Source of the DNA: an uncultured Porticoccus sp.
GTDB lineage: Bacteria > Pseudomonadota > Gammaproteobacteria > Pseudomonadales > Porticoccaceae
NCBI RefSeq assembly: GCF_913061305.1
Contig: NZ_CAJXST010000003.1
Coordinates: 124,001 to 188,000 of the forward strand
DNA length: 64,000 nt
Direction of reading: 5' to 3'
The notes beneath the pieces are model-generated. The model was not told where the DNA came from. It saw only the letters and a list, made by a program, of their open reading frames with translations, and made no database searches. Of the stretch, positions 19,699 to 31,836 are shown in pieces. Position numbers and translations under genes: made by a program. Numbering within the stretch: position 1 is the stretch's first letter; each line of letters opens with the position of its first letter.

Positions 19699-20798
19699 AA
19701 CGACTCGACTGAATTCCATGTGTGATTGATGACCCCACCACCCATACAAATCTCTCCATCGTAAAACACCACGGATTGTCCGGGGGTTACAGCCCGCTGT
19801 CGCTCATCAAACAGGACCTGATAACCATCGTCATTCTTCGTGACGGTACACTCCTGATCAGCTTGTCGGTAGCGAACCTTGGCTTTGCATCGGAATTCAT
19901 TGTGGGCGGGTAATCCGTTGATCCAGTGGACTTCAGCAGTACTCAAGCTGTCACTGTACAAGAGCGGGTGCTCCGCACCCTGGGCGACAATCAGTACGTT
20001 TCTGGGGAGGTCTTTGCCCACCACGTACCAGGGGTCATCTGTGGCGCCTCGAAGGCCGCCAATGCCCAACCCCTGACGTTGTCCCAGCGTATGGTACATC
20101 AAGCCCTGATGGATGCCGACAACAACGCCCTCCGGACTTTCGATATCGCCGGGTTGTGCCGGTATGTATTGCTCGAGAAAATCCTTGAAACGACGTTCGC
20201 CGATAAAACAGATACCGGTGGAGTCCCGTTTCCTTGCTGTAGCCAGGCCATATTGTTCCGCGAGAGCCCGCACGGCCGGCTTTTCTAATTCGCCGAGGGG
20301 GAACAACGATTGGCAAAAAGCGGCCTCATCAACAGCGTGCAGGAAGTAGCTCTGATCTTTGTTGTTGTCCAGGCCTTTCAGCAGAAAGGTTTGCCCATTG
20401 CTGTCAAGACGTCTTGCGTAGTGGCCAGTGGCGATAGCCTCGGCGCCCAGAATCCGGGCGTAGTCGAGAAATGTCTTGAACTTGATTTCCCGGTTACAGA
20501 GGATATCGGGATTCGGTGTGCGACCGGCTCTGTACTCGGCTAAAAAGTACTCAAAAACGTTGTCCCAGTATTCGGCAGCGAAATTGGCGGTGTGCAGATG
20601 AATGTCCAGCGAATCTGCAACGGCCTGGGCATCTGTGAGATCCTGGCGGGCAGTGCAGTACTCGGTGCCATCATCCTCATCCCAGTTCTTCATGAATAGA
20701 CCTTCCACATCAAAGCCCTGCTGTTGCAACAGCAAAGCAGTGACAGAGGAGTCTACGCCGCCGGACATGCCGACAATGACTTTTTTGGGTGAGTTCAT
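19689..20798 (-). CDS. mnmA: tRNA 2-thiouridylase MnmA
   Basis: 369 residues. It transfers sulfur to uridine 34 of Lys, Glu and Gln tRNAs. The ATP-binding PP-loop [10 protein letters not shown] is at 8-17, the [13 protein letters not shown] segment with the first catalytic Cys is near 37-50, and the second catalytic Cys is in [10 protein letters not shown] near 200. The C-terminal GGGVI segment closes the OB-like domain. It lies 13 bp downstream of nudJ and overlaps hflD, pointing to one transcript rluE-nudJ-mnmA-hflD-purB. Confidence 0.97.
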   Translation of the reverse strand: MNSPKKVIVGMSGGVDSSVTALLLQQQGFDVEGLFMKNWDEDDGTEYCTARQDLTDAQAVADSLDIHLHTANFAAEYWDNVFEYFLAEYRAGRTPNPDILCNREIKFKTFLDYARILGAEAIATGHYARRLDSNGQTFLLKGLDNNKDQSYFLHAVDEAAFCQSLFPLGELEKPAVRALAEQYGLATARKRDSTGICFIGERRFKDFLEQYIPAQPGDIESPEGVVVGIHQGLMYHTLGQRQGLGIGGLRGATDDPWYVVGKDLPRNVLIVAQGAEHPLLYSDSLSTAEVHWINGLPAHNEFRCKAKVRYRQADQECTVTKNDDGYQVLFDERQRAVTPGQSVVFYDGEICMGGGVINHTWNSVESLCC

Positions 20799-20811
20799 AG
20801 GGGAGCGGATT

Positions 20812-21258
20812 TTACCGGTGAGTTTTCAGTAAATCCAATGAATAGAAGATGCCTCTACGGTAATCTTCGATTGCTTCGAGAACCATGGGGCTCCGTAGCT
20901 GTTGTCGTTTTTGTAGTATTTCTTCATAAGTCAGCCAAACCGCCTCCTCGATATCCTGATCGATAACCCTAAGCGGGTCAGGCCGATCGGCGTCTGCGGC
21001 AAAAGCCAGACGGTAGTAGGTTATGCCGTTTGCGGGCGCCCGAAAGGTCGTAAAGCTGATGATTGCAGCGGGTACAACATGCCAGGTGGTTTCTTCCAGC
21101 GTTTCTCTGATGGCGGCTTCAATGGGCGTCTCCCCAGGTTCAACGTGTCCTGCGGGCTGGTTGTATACCTCGAGCCCGTTGCGAATTTCCCTGACCATGA
21201 GGAAGCGGTGTTCACGCTCTACAACCACGGCTACCGTCAGGTGAATTTGATCCATCAT
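20812..21258 (-). CDS. nudJ: Nudix phosphohydrolase NudJ-like
   Basis: 148 residues. The Nudix box runs [20 protein letters not shown] (about residues 37-56), with the catalytic Glu residues in place. E. coli NudJ hydrolyses thiamine and nucleoside pyrophosphates in the cytoplasm; the substrate here is by homology. The start overlaps the rluE stop by 4 bp (ATGA), so translation is probably coupled. A second in-frame ATG follows directly. Position before mnmA is the same as in other gammaproteobacteria. Confidence 0.88.
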   Translation of the reverse strand: MMDQIHLTVAVVVEREHRFLMVREIRNGLEVYNQPAGHVEPGETPIEAAIRETLEETTWHVVPAAIISFTTFRAPANGITYYRLAFAADADRPDPLRVIDQDIEEAVWLTYEEILQKRQQLRSPMVLEAIEDYRRGIFYSLDLLKTHR

Positions 21259-21842
21259 TTTGGTCTCTTTGGGCGCTGCCTGTGGGGCTTTGTGGCCGGT
21301 AGGTGAACAGTTTCCCAGCGGTATTCCCCCGGCAACAGGTTCTCAAGTGCCCAGTTACCAATGGCAACCCTGACCAGTCTCAGTGTAGGAAAGCCGGTTG
21401 CCGCCGTCATCCTGCGCACCTGCCTGTTCTTGCCTTCTGAAATTTGCAGTTCTATCCAACTGGTAGGCTGGTTTTGTCGTTGCCTTATGGGTGGATTTCG
21501 CGTCCAGAGCAGGGGTGGATCGATCAGTTTGGCCGAAGCGGGCTGGGTGATGCCATCCTTGAGCTTCACGCCTCGTATCAGTTGAGCCAATGCCGGTTGC
21601 GTTATTTCACCCTCGAGCTGGGCCCAGTATGTTTTCTTCAGTTTGTGTCGCGGATTGCTGATGATGGATTGTAATTTGCCATCGTCGGTTAACAGGAGCA
21701 GGCCTTCCGAGTCATGGTCCAGCCGTCCAGCGGCATAAATGTTTGGTTGCTTGAGGTAATGCCCCAGACCCGGGTGCCCATCACAATCAGAGAACTGGCT
21801 CAAGACGCCGTAGGGTTTATTGAAGAGCAGGAGATTGGCCAT
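21255..21842 (-). CDS. rluE: 23S rRNA pseudouridine synthase RluE
   Basis: 195 residues, a small RsuA-family pseudouridine synthase without an S4 domain. It begins LLFNKPYGVLSQF and has the catalytic Asp in AAGRLDHDSEGLLLLTDDG (about 37-55). The second motif KLKKTYWAQLEG and the C-terminal EGKNRQVRRMTAATGFP are intact. E. coli RluE modifies U2457 of 23S rRNA in the peptidyl transferase centre. First gene of the minus-strand group that continues with nudJ and mnmA, and divergent from icd. Confidence 0.93.
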   Translation of the reverse strand: MANLLLFNKPYGVLSQFSDCDGHPGLGHYLKQPNIYAAGRLDHDSEGLLLLTDDGKLQSIISNPRHKLKKTYWAQLEGEITQPALAQLIRGVKLKDGITQPASAKLIDPPLLWTRNPPIRQRQNQPTSWIELQISEGKNRQVRRMTAATGFPTLRLVRVAIGNWALENLLPGEYRWETVHLPATKPHRQRPKRPK

Positions 21843-22025
21843 GGGTTGGAAGCATATTTTTTGGGGCTAAAATGCCCTTAAGTTATGTAAATCAACTACA
21901 AGGGCATGTGTGTTTGTGATAACATCTTATGCGTTTCTAAAGTTATACAACAATAAAACCAAGAATTATTTGTTTCAAACCCGACAATAACGCACTAGTA
22001 ACCTACCCAACATATGGAGCCAACA

Positions 22026-23279
22026 ATGGGATATCAGCACATCCAGATACCAACTGATGGTGAAAAAATTACAGTTAATTCCGATTATTCTCTCAATGTT
22101 CCCAGCAACCCCATTATTCCGTTCATCGAAGGTGACGGTATCGGTGTAGATATCACACCCGTGATGATCAAGGTTGTCGATGCTGCCGTTGAAAAAGCCT
22201 ACGCGGGCAGCAAGAAAATTTCTTGGATGGAAGTCTATTGCGGTGAAAAAGCTGCAGAAATTTATGATGGTGACTGGTTTCCCGCCGAGACGCTGGATGC
22301 TATCAGAGAGTTTAGTGTTTCAATCAAGGGTCCATTGACAACGCCGGTGGGTGGAGGTTTCCGCTCATTGAATGTGGCTCTGCGTCAGGAGCTCGACTTG
22401 TATGTCTGTCAGCGTCCGGTTCGCTGGTTCCAGGGCGTTCCTTCTCCGGTCAAAAAACCAGGTGAAGTGGACATGTGTATCTTCCGTGAGAACTCAGAGG
22501 ATATTTACGCCGGCATTGAATGGCGAGCAGGCACTGATGAAGCCAAGAAAGTCATTAATTTCCTCCGCAATGAAATGGGCGTGACAAAAATCCGTTTCCC
22601 GGAGAATTGTGGTATTGGTGTCAAACCTGTTTCAGAGCAGGGTACCAAACGGTTGGTCAGCAAAGCCATTCAGTACACGATTGATCAGGACAAGTCATCC
22701 CTAACCCTGGTGCACAAGGGTAACATCATGAAATTCACTGAAGGTGCGTTCTGTGACTGGGGCTTTGAAGTAGCCAGAGATGAGTTCGGAGCCACGCCCT
22801 TGGACGGTGGTCCCTGGCAGGTCATAAAGAACCCGAATACCGGTAAAGAAATTGTTATCAAGGAAGTGATTGCAGATGCGATGCTGCAACAGGTGCTTTT
22901 GCGTCCAGCTGAGTATGATGTCATTGCCACACTTAACCTGAATGGTGACTACCTGTCGGACGCGCTTGCTGCCCAGGTGGGTGGTATTGGTATCGCTCCA
23001 GGTGCCAACCTCTCTGATAATATTGCCATCTTCGAGGCTACCCACGGTACTGCGCCGAAATATGCTGGTCAGGATAAGGTTAACCCCGGCTCACTGATTC
23101 TCTCTGCTGAAATGATGCTTCGGCACATGGGCTGGAATGAAGCCGCTGATCTGATAATCCAGGGGATTGAGGGCGCGATTTCAGAGAAAAAGGTCACGTA
23201 CGACTTTGAACGTCTCATGGATGGCGCAACCTTATTGTCGTCATCTCAATTTGGCGATGCGATGATCGCCAGAATGTAA
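22026..23279 (+). CDS. icd: Isocitrate dehydrogenase, NADP-dependent
   Basis: 417 residues from the ATG at 22026 (MGYQHIQIP), with GGAG six bases before it; the ATG at 22014 includes that SD and is unlikely to be used. It converts isocitrate to 2-oxoglutarate in the TCA cycle and competes with AceA for substrate. Conserved segments are [15 protein letters not shown] near 25, [13 protein letters not shown] near 155 (with the Ser phosphorylated by AceK in enterics), [17 protein letters not shown] near 225 and [19 protein letters not shown] near 340. A terminator follows. I see no aceK nearby. Confidence 0.97.
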   Translation: MGYQHIQIPTDGEKITVNSDYSLNVPSNPIIPFIEGDGIGVDITPVMIKVVDAAVEKAYAGSKKISWMEVYCGEKAAEIYDGDWFPAETLDAIREFSVSIKGPLTTPVGGGFRSLNVALRQELDLYVCQRPVRWFQGVPSPVKKPGEVDMCIFRENSEDIYAGIEWRAGTDEAKKVINFLRNEMGVTKIRFPENCGIGVKPVSEQGTKRLVSKAIQYTIDQDKSSLTLVHKGNIMKFTEGAFCDWGFEVARDEFGATPLDGGPWQVIKNPNTGKEIVIKEVIADAMLQQVLLRPAEYDVIATLNLNGDYLSDALAAQVGGIGIAPGANLSDNIAIFEATHGTAPKYAGQDKVNPGSLILSAEMMLRHMGWNEAADLIIQGIEGAISEKKVTYDFERLMDGATLLSSSQFGDAMIARM

Positions 23280-23291
23280 GCGCTGTTATTT

Positions 23292-23329
23292 AAAAGCCCC
23301 CGCCTCAGGAATGGGACGGGGGCTTTTTT
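23292..23329. terminator. Terminator between icd and cspD
   Basis: GCCCCCG (23296-23302) pairs with CGGGGGC (23317-23323). The stem is extended by AAAA on the left and six T on the right, so it can serve both convergent genes. Confidence 0.92.
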
Positions 23330-23344
23330 ATGACCGGGGAGACA

Positions 23345-23614
23345 CTAATTATTCCCATTTTCGACGTGTCCGTCGGATTCGGGTTCAGTCTCGGTAATCT
23401 CTGTATTGTCGATCAAAGGCATAATGTTGGAAGCGTGCAGACCTTTCTGTCCCTCGGCGAGATCAAATGACACTTCTTGGCCGGCCTTTAAGGTTTTATA
23501 ACCTTCCATATTAATAGCTGAATAGTGGGCAAAGACATCACTCACGCCATCTGACGACAGAATAAACCCGTAGCCTTTAGCATTGTTGAACCACTTGACT
23601 GTTCCTGACGGCAT
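23345..23614 (-). CDS. cspD: Cold-shock domain protein CspD
   Basis: 89 residues from the ATG at 23614 (MPSGTVKWFNNAKGYGFI), with GAGAGG six bases upstream. The open frame extends 12 codons further but without resemblance. RNP motifs GYGFI and DVFAHYSAI are present, followed by an acidic tail of about 20 residues. CspD binds single-stranded nucleic acid and inhibits replication in E. coli stationary phase, and is degraded by Lon. Placement beside clpS-clpA is standard. Confidence 0.94.
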   Translation of the reverse strand: MPSGTVKWFNNAKGYGFILSSDGVSDVFAHYSAINMEGYKTLKAGQEVSFDLAEGQKGLHASNIMPLIDNTEITETEPESDGHVENGNN

Positions 23615-23864
23615 ACTCAACCTCTCATCGGGTTTTCTATTATTAGGCATGGCTGTTATACAACCACAGGTTATAACCCTGCCAATTAAAGAGCATTTAT
23701 AGTGTATATTTTTTGCTCAAAAGCGTTTTCTATAACGAAAGATTGATCAAGTCAAGTCTCCCATAATGGCAAAAAATCGATATAAACTTATTCTTATCAC
23801 TAGAATAAGCCCGCAAATAGCGTATTAATATGTAAGATAGAAGCTGTTGATTCTGACAAGATTT

Positions 23865-24236
23865 ATGAACATGAGCTTGAAGATTTATTTCGGTGACAAA
23901 GATGACGAGCAACAGGAGTGGCAACACAACACCGCTGCCGTTGTCGAAGCAGCATCACCTGAACTCAAACGCCCAAAGAGATACAAGGTGGTTTTGTTTA
24001 ACGACGATTACACTCCGATGGAGTTTGTTGTCGGGCTACTGGAGATTTTCTTTGGCATGAACCGTGAAGTGGCGACGCGAGTAATGCTGAAGGTCCATTT
24101 GGACGGCAAGGCCGTATGTGGTGTGTATACGCGGGATGTTGCAGAAACCAAAGTCGCACAAGTGAACGAGTATGCCAGGAAAAATGAACATCCATTACTT
24201 TGTGAAGTAGAACCCTCGGAAGATGATGATCTCTAA
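23865..24236 (+). CDS. clpS: ClpS, adaptor for ClpAP
   Basis: About 123 residues from the ATG at 23865; the ATG at 23871 is equally possible and a TTG at 23847 less so. The conserved core starts [20 protein letters not shown], whose acidic NDDYTPM segment recognises the N-terminal residue of N-degron substrates. The [21 protein letters not shown] stretch binds ClpA. ClpS delivers proteins with N-terminal Leu, Phe, Tyr or Trp to ClpAP. clpA starts 24 bp downstream. The two transferases that create such N-termini, Bpt and Aat, are encoded 2-4 kb away. Confidence 0.95.
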   Translation: MNMSLKIYFGDKDDEQQEWQHNTAAVVEAASPELKRPKRYKVVLFNDDYTPMEFVVGLLEIFFGMNREVATRVMLKVHLDGKAVCGVYTRDVAETKVAQVNEYARKNEHPLLCEVEPSEDDDL

Positions 24237-24260
24237 AGTAGAGTTTAAAGGTATCGATAT

Positions 24261-26525
24261 ATGTTAAGCAGAGAGCTTGAGCTCAGCCTGAACAAGGCTT
24301 TTAAAGGGGCCCGTCACAAACGTCACGAATTCATGACGGTAGAACACCTATTGCTCGCATTACTGGACAATGAGTCAGCACTCAAGGTACTGAGGGCCTG
24401 TGGTGTCGACATCAATGTACTTCGCCACGACCTGGATGAGTTTATTGAGTCTACAACACCACTAATCCCCGACGAGCTTGAGGAAAGAGACACTCAGCCA
24501 ACACTCGGTTTTCAACGTGTTCTGCAGCGCGCTGTGTTTCATGTGCAATCCTCCGGTAAAAGCGAGGTGCAGGGTGATAATGTACTGGTCGCGTTATTCA
24601 GTGAGCAGGAAAGTCAGGCCGTTTACTTCCTCCGTCTGCAAAATGTAGCCAGAATCGACGTGGTTAACTATATTTCCCACGGAATATCCAAATACGCAGA
24701 CCAGTCGGAGCAGCACGACGCTGAATCTCCTCAGGAAGAAAGTGCCGCTGAGGCGGAAAATAACAGCAGTAGCCTGCTGGAGCAATTCACTACCAATTTA
24801 AATACTCAGGCCAGTAAAGGCTATATCGATCCCTTGGTGGGGCGTGTTGAGGAAGTGGAGCGTGTCTGTCAGGTGCTCGCTCGCCGCCGCAAGAACAATC
24901 CGCTTCTGGTCGGTGAAGCCGGTGTGGGTAAAACGGCCATCGCCGAAGGTCTCGCTAAAATGATTGTCGAAGAGAAAGTGGCAGAGACGCTTCGCAACAG
25001 CGTTGTCTATGCCCTCGATCTTGGCGATTTGCTCGCGGGTACTAAATACCGTGGTGACTTTGAGAAGCGGTTCAAAGGTGTGCTTGCCGAACTTCGTGAG
25101 AAGGAGGGGGCGATCCTCTTTATCGACGAAATTCATACCATCATCGGTGCTGGTGCTGCGTCCGGTGGTGTTATGGATGCCTCAAATTTGTTAAAGCCGC
25201 TTTTGACGTCCGGAAAAATCCGTTGTATCGGTTCGACTACTTTTCAGGAGTATCGTGGCATTTTTGAAAAAGACAGGGCGCTGTCTCGTCGCTTCCAGAA
25301 AATTGATGTGTCTGAACCTACTGTTGAGGAGACTGTGGGCATCCTCAAGGGGCTCAAGTCCCGTTTTGAAGAGCATCACAAGCTGAAGTTTACTCAGGCT
25401 GCCCTGAAAGCCGCAGCAGAACTGTCTGCGCGCCACATTAACGATCGTTTTTTGCCAGACAAGGCAATAGACATCATTGATGAAGCGGGTGCCTATCAGC
25501 AGTTGCAGCCACCGTCGAAACGAAAAAAAGTCGTCGGTGTCGGCGATGTGGAGGCGATTGTCGCGAAAATGGCAAGAATTCCGCCAAAAAGTGTCTCTGC
25601 CTCTGACAAGGAGCAGCTGAAAGGCCTCACAGACAAGCTGAAAATGGTCGTTTTTGGTCAAGATGAAGCGATTTCAGCGCTTTCTACTTCGATCAAGCTG
25701 GCCCGTGCAGGCCTTAGAGAAGGCGAAAAGCCGATTGGTTCTTTCCTGTTTTCCGGGCCGACAGGTGTGGGTAAAACCGAGGTGTCGCGGCAACTGGCTG
25801 AAGTGCTGGGTATTGAATTGCTGCGTTTTGACATGTCGGAGTATATGGAGCGACATACCGTCTCCAGGCTGATAGGTGCCCCCCCGGGTTATGTGGGTTT
25901 TGACCAGGGTGGACTGTTAACAGATGCTGTGACTAAAAATCCTCATGCCGTTGTGTTACTTGATGAAATTGAGAAGGCCCACCCGGAGGTTTTCAATCTT
26001 TTATTACAGGTGATGGACCACGGAACACTTACTGATAACAATGGGCGAAAGGCAGATTTCAGAAATATTATTCTGATTATGACGACCAATGCCGGTGCTG
26101 AAGAGATGAGTCGCAGCTCGATTGGTTTTACGACTCAGGACCATACTACGGATGGCATGGCCGCGATTACCAAACTGTTTACTCCGGAGTTCAGGAATCG
26201 TCTGGATGCAATTATTCAATTCAAGTCGCTGGACAGCAGCGTAATTCATACCGTGGTCGACAAGTTCCTCAGCCAGTTGCAGCAACAACTGGATGACAAG
26301 CGCGTATTGCTCGAGGTTGATGACGAGGCCAGAGACTGGTTAGCCAAACATGGCTACGATGAGAAAATGGGTGCTCGACCCATGGCTCGTTTGATACAGG
26401 AAAAAATCAAGAAGCCACTGGCAGAAGAAGTGTTGTTCGGCAATTTATCTTCCGGAGGCGTTGTACATGTTTCAGTATCAGAAGACGGTGAGTTGCTGAT
26501 TGAGACAGAGGTTGAAGAGGCTTGA
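24261..26525 (+). CDS. clpA: ClpA, ATPase subunit of the ClpAP protease
   Basis: 754 residues with SD AAAGG. The N-domain (about 1-145) binds ClpS. The first AAA+ module has Walker A GEAGVGKT near 220 and Walker [11 protein letters not shown] near 285. The second has GPTGVGKTE near 500 and [14 protein letters not shown] near 562. The ClpP-binding loop near 615 contains IGF (SSIGFTT). It unfolds substrates and feeds them to ClpP, which is not in this window. Convergent with infA, 22 bp away. Confidence 0.97.
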   Translation: MLSRELELSLNKAFKGARHKRHEFMTVEHLLLALLDNESALKVLRACGVDINVLRHDLDEFIESTTPLIPDELEERDTQPTLGFQRVLQRAVFHVQSSGKSEVQGDNVLVALFSEQESQAVYFLRLQNVARIDVVNYISHGISKYADQSEQHDAESPQEESAAEAENNSSSLLEQFTTNLNTQASKGYIDPLVGRVEEVERVCQVLARRRKNNPLLVGEAGVGKTAIAEGLAKMIVEEKVAETLRNSVVYALDLGDLLAGTKYRGDFEKRFKGVLAELREKEGAILFIDEIHTIIGAGAASGGVMDASNLLKPLLTSGKIRCIGSTTFQEYRGIFEKDRALSRRFQKIDVSEPTVEETVGILKGLKSRFEEHHKLKFTQAALKAAAELSARHINDRFLPDKAIDIIDEAGAYQQLQPPSKRKKVVGVGDVEAIVAKMARIPPKSVSASDKEQLKGLTDKLKMVVFGQDEAISALSTSIKLARAGLREGEKPIGSFLFSGPTGVGKTEVSRQLAEVLGIELLRFDMSEYMERHTVSRLIGAPPGYVGFDQGGLLTDAVTKNPHAVVLLDEIEKAHPEVFNLLLQVMDHGTLTDNNGRKADFRNIILIMTTNAGAEEMSRSSIGFTTQDHTTDGMAAITKLFTPEFRNRLDAIIQFKSLDSSVIHTVVDKFLSQLQQQLDDKRVLLEVDDEARDWLAKHGYDEKMGARPMARLIQEKIKKPLAEEVLFGNLSSGGVVHVSVSEDGELLIETEVEEA

Positions 26526-26537
26526 TTATGATGTCAA

Positions 26538-26577
26538 AAGGGTCGAATTAGCGAGCACGATAGGTGATTCGACCCTT
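26538..26577 (-). terminator. Hairpin terminator overlapping the infA stop codon
   Basis: AAGGGTCGAAT (26538-26548) and ATTCGACCCTT (26567-26577) form a perfect 11-bp stem with an 18-base loop. On the minus strand it is followed by TTTTGA. The stem includes the last codons and stop of infA. The T-run is short, so efficiency is uncertain. Confidence 0.55.
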
Positions 26578-26766
26578 GCTCAGGTCATAGGGTGTGAGTT
26601 CGACCTTGACCTTGTCTCCGGTCAGGATGCGTATGTAATTTTTGCGCATTTTTCCGGAAATATGTGCTGTAACAATGTGCCCATTCTCCAGTTTTACGCG
26701 AAAGGTTGTATTGGGAAGCGTGTCTACCACTTCACCTTCCATCTCAATATGATCTTCTTTCGACAT
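26548..26766 (-). CDS. infA: Translation initiation factor IF-1
   Basis: 72 residues, exactly the family length, from the ATG at 26766 ([20 protein letters not shown]). It is a single OB-fold that binds the ribosomal A site during initiation. The [22 protein letters not shown] segment and the C-terminal [13 protein letters not shown] are characteristic. The open frame continues upstream but that part has no match. The gene lies between clpA and bpt as in Pseudomonas, and its end is embedded in a hairpin. Confidence 0.97.
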   Translation of the reverse strand: MSKEDHIEMEGEVVDTLPNTTFRVKLENGHIVTAHISGKMRKNYIRILTGDKVKVELTPYDLSKGRITYRAR

Positions 26767-26833
26767 GCTGCCTGTATTCTCCGCGAACGGTTTCTTCTGG
26801 AAGTGGCGCATTCTGCCTGAAAATCGGGTAATG

Positions 26834-27556
26834 TCAATTCATTGGTGCCCATTCACCATCTCTGAGCAACTCTAACGGTTGATATCTGTCCTTGTAAGCC
26901 ATTTTTGGGCTGTCCTTTATCCAGTATCCCAAGTAAAGATAGGGAAGCCCCATCTCCTTTGCCAGCATGAGCTCTGCCAATATCGAGAAAGTGCCCAGAC
27001 TGCGTTTCGAAGACTTTGGTGAATAGTAGGTGTAGATGGCGGAGAGGCCGTCATTGAGTATGTCCACAAGACCTGCCGCAATCAGCTCACCCTTTAAGCG
27101 AATCTCCAGCATGGCACTATAGTCACGAACATTGCTGATAAAATCACGATATTGACCAATGGTCGGTGGGTACATGTCACCGTCGGCATGGCGGCTGTTG
27201 AGATACTGCCGGTAAAGAGGGTAGTGTTCGCTTTCGTTGACCATGCGGGTCAGCCAAATGCTGAGATCGCCATTCTGCTTGCGGCACCGACGTTGCTGGC
27301 GGTCAGGTTTAAATTGTGCCACCGGAATCCTTGCGGGAATACAGGCATTACAATGCTTGCAGCGAGGGGCATAGATATACCGTCCACTGCGGCGAAAACC
27401 CAGGCCAGACAGGTAACTGTAGAGATTTTGGTCAACTGTTAAACCGGGATCGACAAACGCCGTTGTCGCTTGTTGATGTTCTAGATAACTACAGGCATGG
27501 GGCTCAGTCAGAAAGAGCCTGATGGCCTTGACGTCTGGTGAAATATCCCTGGACAT
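26834..27556 (-). CDS. bpt: Aspartate/glutamate leucyltransferase Bpt
   Basis: 240 residues, often annotated as arginyltransferase (ate). It adds Leu to proteins beginning with Asp or Glu, making them ClpS substrates. The N-terminal Cys cluster [10 protein letters not shown] (about 65-74) and the C-terminal GNAT-like half with [19 protein letters not shown] and YLYLGYWI are typical. It is 34 bp downstream of aat on the same strand. Together with aat, clpS and clpA it makes up a bacterial N-degron pathway in one stretch. Confidence 0.95.
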   Translation of the reverse strand: MSRDISPDVKAIRLFLTEPHACSYLEHQQATTAFVDPGLTVDQNLYSYLSGLGFRRSGRYIYAPRCKHCNACIPARIPVAQFKPDRQQRRCRKQNGDLSIWLTRMVNESEHYPLYRQYLNSRHADGDMYPPTIGQYRDFISNVRDYSAMLEIRLKGELIAAGLVDILNDGLSAIYTYYSPKSSKRSLGTFSILAELMLAKEMGLPYLYLGYWIKDSPKMAYKDRYQPLELLRDGEWAPMN

Positions 27557-27590
27557 AATAATACTGCTTAACTTGGTGAATGTTGTCTTG

Positions 27591-28307
27591 TCAGTTTAAA
27601 CCCACTGGGGAGTTATGCCCAAAATTTCCGTCGAAAGGCTCGTCCTTCAATGCTTGTAGTTGGTCGAGAAACGCTGCTCGCGGAATGGTTGTCGCGCCCA
27701 TTGAAAGCAGGTGGTCGTTACTGATCTGGCAATCTATCAAGCAGGGTTCCCCTTGCTGGCACATTATTTCAGCCAATGTCACAAGGGCCATTTTGGACGT
27801 GTCTTTAACCAGGCTGAACATCGATTCACCGCAAAACACACGTCCTATCAGGACGCCATATAATCCACCGACAAGTGTATTGTCTTGCCAGATTTCGACC
27901 GAGTGTGCATGACCTTCTCGATGAAGCGCGATGTAGGCGCGCTTCATTTCATGGGTAATCCAGGTTCCGCTGAGGCTGTTGGATCTGAGGGCTGAACAGA
28001 GCTCAATAACTGACGAGAAAGCCGTGTTTGTACGTACTTGACAGTCACTGCGTTTTATCGATTTCTTTAGTGATCGTGAAATATGTATCTGTTCCGGGTA
28101 AATAACTGCCCGAGGGTCTGGAGACCACCACAATATGGGCTGTCCGTGCTCGTACCAGGGGAAAATACCCTGACGGTAGGCGGATAAAAGGGTAGCAGTT
28201 GTGAGGTTTCCACCAATGGCCAGCAGTCCTGCCGGCTCTTTCAGTGCCTTTTCCGGGTTTGGAAAAAGGGGGTTGTTGTGATCAAGCAGGGTTAACTTTT
28301 CTTGCAT
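27591..28307 (-). CDS. aat: Leucyl/phenylalanyl-tRNA-protein transferase
   Basis: 238 residues from the ATG at 28307 (MQEKLTLLDHNN), 2 bp after the trxB stop; a TTG two codons upstream is possible. It attaches Leu or Phe from tRNA to N-terminal Lys or Arg. Conserved segments are FPNPEKAL, GLLAIGGNLTTATLLSAYRQ near 28, GIFPWYEHGQPILWWSPDPR near 48, and GLYGVLIGRVFCGESMFS near 150. The tight spacing behind trxB suggests translational coupling. Confidence 0.96.
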   Translation of the reverse strand: MQEKLTLLDHNNPLFPNPEKALKEPAGLLAIGGNLTTATLLSAYRQGIFPWYEHGQPILWWSPDPRAVIYPEQIHISRSLKKSIKRSDCQVRTNTAFSSVIELCSALRSNSLSGTWITHEMKRAYIALHREGHAHSVEIWQDNTLVGGLYGVLIGRVFCGESMFSLVKDTSKMALVTLAEIMCQQGEPCLIDCQISNDHLLSMGATTIPRAAFLDQLQALKDEPFDGNFGHNSPVGLN

Positions 28308-28309
28308 TG

Positions 28310-29377
<1,068 letters not shown>

Positions 29378-29448
29378 TTATGCGGCCTGGCACTGCTGGT
29401 ATTTCAACTTACTGCCATTACAATAGCGAACAGCAATGAAAAACCTGG

Positions 29449-31824
29449 ATGGCCCAGTTGAGTAGAGAGAAGCAGCAATCAAAAACCCGTGATGACAATG
29501 GTGAGCAATCGCCCTCCAGGGGACAACTTATTCTCAGAGAGGGTGCGCTGATTGGCTGGCTGGCTGTCTGTGCGTATCTATTGCTGGCGTTTATCAGTTA
29601 TACCCCGAGCGATCCTGGTTGGTCGCATACCGGTGTTGAGAACCGGGTCGAAAATGCTGCAGGGCCAATGGGAGCCTGGCTGTCGGATGTATTTTTTTCC
29701 CTGTTTGGCTATATTTCCTATCTTTTTCCGATTTTGCTGGCCGTGCGGGCATGGGGTGTATTCCGTGCCTATCGCCAGCAGCGGGGTGGTTTTGACGGCG
29801 TCGTCTTTGCATTGCGTATTCTGGGGCTGATCCTCGTGATGTCCTGTGCCACCTCGCTCGTTGCCTTGCACTATGGCAGTGTGCCAACTTCGCTACCCTT
29901 TGGGGTCGGCGGCATATTGGGCGCATCCGTTTCTGCGGCGGCGTCTACAGCCTTCAGTTTTGTTGGCAGCACATTAATCCTTCTGGCGATTTTTCTATTC
30001 GGTCTTACGGTATTTACGGATTTGTCATGGATGGCATTAATAGATGGTGCGGGGCGGCTTACCCTGCGAGGACTTGAGTTGGTGCGTCACAGCATTGCCG
30101 ATTACAGGGCTCGCCGGGAAGAAGCCCGGCATGCTGAAGTCGCTCAATCTCATCGGCGCGAGGTAAAAGCCAAAAGGGCGGAGAAAGAGGCAACGCGTAT
30201 TCCGCCCACTATTCAGACACCGGTAAAGCAGGAGTCCGTTAGTGTCCGCGTGCAAAAAGAGCGGCAAAGTCCGCTTTTTGATGAGCCAGTCAGCGGCAGC
30301 TTACCCCCTATCAATCTGTTGGATAAAGTAGATAAAAGTGGCGATAAGGGCTACTCGAGAGAATCCCTTGAAGCGATGTCCCGACAACTGGAGGTAAAAC
30401 TCCAGGACTTTGGTATCAGTGCCGAAGTGGTTGAGGTCTTGCCGGGGCCGGTAGTCACCCGTTTTGAGCTGCAGCCTGCAGCCGGCGTAAAAGCCAGTAG
30501 AATCAGCAATTTGGCAAGAGATTTAGCCCGTTCTCTGGCGGTTGTCAGCGTCAGGGTTGTGGAGGTGATTCCCGGCAAATCGGTAGTCGGTATTGAGATA
30601 CCCAACGAGCACCGCGAAATTGTCCGTCTTGCAGAAGTGTTGTCCTCGGAAACCTACGAGCACGCCAAATCTCCGCTGACACTGGCTTTGGGAAATGATA
30701 TTTCAGGTTTTCCCGTCGTCGCCGATCTGGGGAAAATGCCTCATTTGCTGGTGGCGGGTACCACGGGTTCAGGTAAGTCGGTTGGCATTAATGTGATGCT
30801 GTTGAGTCTCCTCTACAAGGCTGGTCCGGAAGATGTGCGGTTGATTCTGGTGGATCCCAAAATGCTGGAGCTATCGGTATACGAGGGGATCCCCCATTTG
30901 CTGACGCCGGTGATCACCGACATGAAGGATGCTGCCAGTGGCCTGCGCTGGTGCGTTGGAGAAATGGAACGCCGCTATAAATTGATGTCTGCCATGGGTG
31001 TGCGGAACCTGGCCGGGTTTAACCGAAAGGTCGCTGACGCCGCTGCAGCAGGAAAACCCATTCCTGACCCATTGTGGCGCCCCGATGAAAATGCCAGTTT
31101 GTTTTCGGAAGAGGGCGGTCAGACACCGCCGGATCTCGAGAAACTGCCCTATATCGTGGTGGTCATTGACGAATTTGCCGACATGATGATGATTGTCGGC
31201 AAGAAAGTAGAACAGTTGATCGCCCGTATTGCGCAGAAGGCGAGGGCAGCAGGGATTCACTTGATTCTTGCCACGCAACGTCCATCAGTCGATGTGATAA
31301 CAGGGTTGATCAAGGCTAATATACCGACTCGTATAGCATTCCAGGTCTCTTCCAAAATTGATTCAAGGACTATCCTCGACCAGGGTGGTGCAGAACAGCT
31401 GCTCGGGCATGGGGATATGTTATATCTACCTCCAGGCACCAGTGTGCCAATTCGGGTGCATGGTGCTTTTGTGGATGACCATGAAGTTCACAAAGTGGTT
31501 GCCGACTGGAAGCGCAGGGGGGAGCCCCAGTATCTTGATGAGATCACTGACGAAGGGGCGACCAGCTCAATTATGGTTCCCGGATTTTCTTCAGAGGGTG
31601 GCGATGCAGATAGTGACGGCGAGTCAGATCCACTGTATGACGAGGCGGTAGCCATCGTTCTGAAAACACGCAAGGCGTCCATTTCATCTGTGCAGAGAAA
31701 ATTGCGCATCGGCTATAATCGCGCTGCACGACTGATAGAGCAAATGGAGGTTTCGGGTGTGGTGAGTGAAATGGGGACCAACGGTAATCGTGAGGTTCTG
31801 GCACCCGGGGCGGGAAGAGACTAG
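29449..31824 (+). CDS. ftsK: DNA translocase FtsK
   Basis: 791 residues. It anchors at the division septum and pumps DNA to finish chromosome segregation. Four transmembrane helices occupy about 32-52, 80-102, 121-141 and 163-191. A short charged linker (about 210-300) follows, then the motor with Walker [14 protein letters not shown] near 440 and Walker [13 protein letters not shown] near 570, and [17 protein letters not shown]. The C-terminal gamma winged helix (about 725-785; [21 protein letters not shown]) reads KOPS sites. Shorter than E. coli FtsK because the linker is short. lolA follows 12 bp later. Confidence 0.97.
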   Translation: MAQLSREKQQSKTRDDNGEQSPSRGQLILREGALIGWLAVCAYLLLAFISYTPSDPGWSHTGVENRVENAAGPMGAWLSDVFFSLFGYISYLFPILLAVRAWGVFRAYRQQRGGFDGVVFALRILGLILVMSCATSLVALHYGSVPTSLPFGVGGILGASVSAAASTAFSFVGSTLILLAIFLFGLTVFTDLSWMALIDGAGRLTLRGLELVRHSIADYRARREEARHAEVAQSHRREVKAKRAEKEATRIPPTIQTPVKQESVSVRVQKERQSPLFDEPVSGSLPPINLLDKVDKSGDKGYSRESLEAMSRQLEVKLQDFGISAEVVEVLPGPVVTRFELQPAAGVKASRISNLARDLARSLAVVSVRVVEVIPGKSVVGIEIPNEHREIVRLAEVLSSETYEHAKSPLTLALGNDISGFPVVADLGKMPHLLVAGTTGSGKSVGINVMLLSLLYKAGPEDVRLILVDPKMLELSVYEGIPHLLTPVITDMKDAASGLRWCVGEMERRYKLMSAMGVRNLAGFNRKVADAAAAGKPIPDPLWRPDENASLFSEEGGQTPPDLEKLPYIVVVIDEFADMMMIVGKKVEQLIARIAQKARAAGIHLILATQRPSVDVITGLIKANIPTRIAFQVSSKIDSRTILDQGGAEQLLGHGDMLYLPPGTSVPIRVHGAFVDDHEVHKVVADWKRRGEPQYLDEITDEGATSSIMVPGFSSEGGDADSDGESDPLYDEAVAIVLKTRKASISSVQRKLRIGYNRAARLIEQMEVSGVVSEMGTNGNREVLAPGAGRD

Positions 31825-31836
31825 TGGGCATCATTA

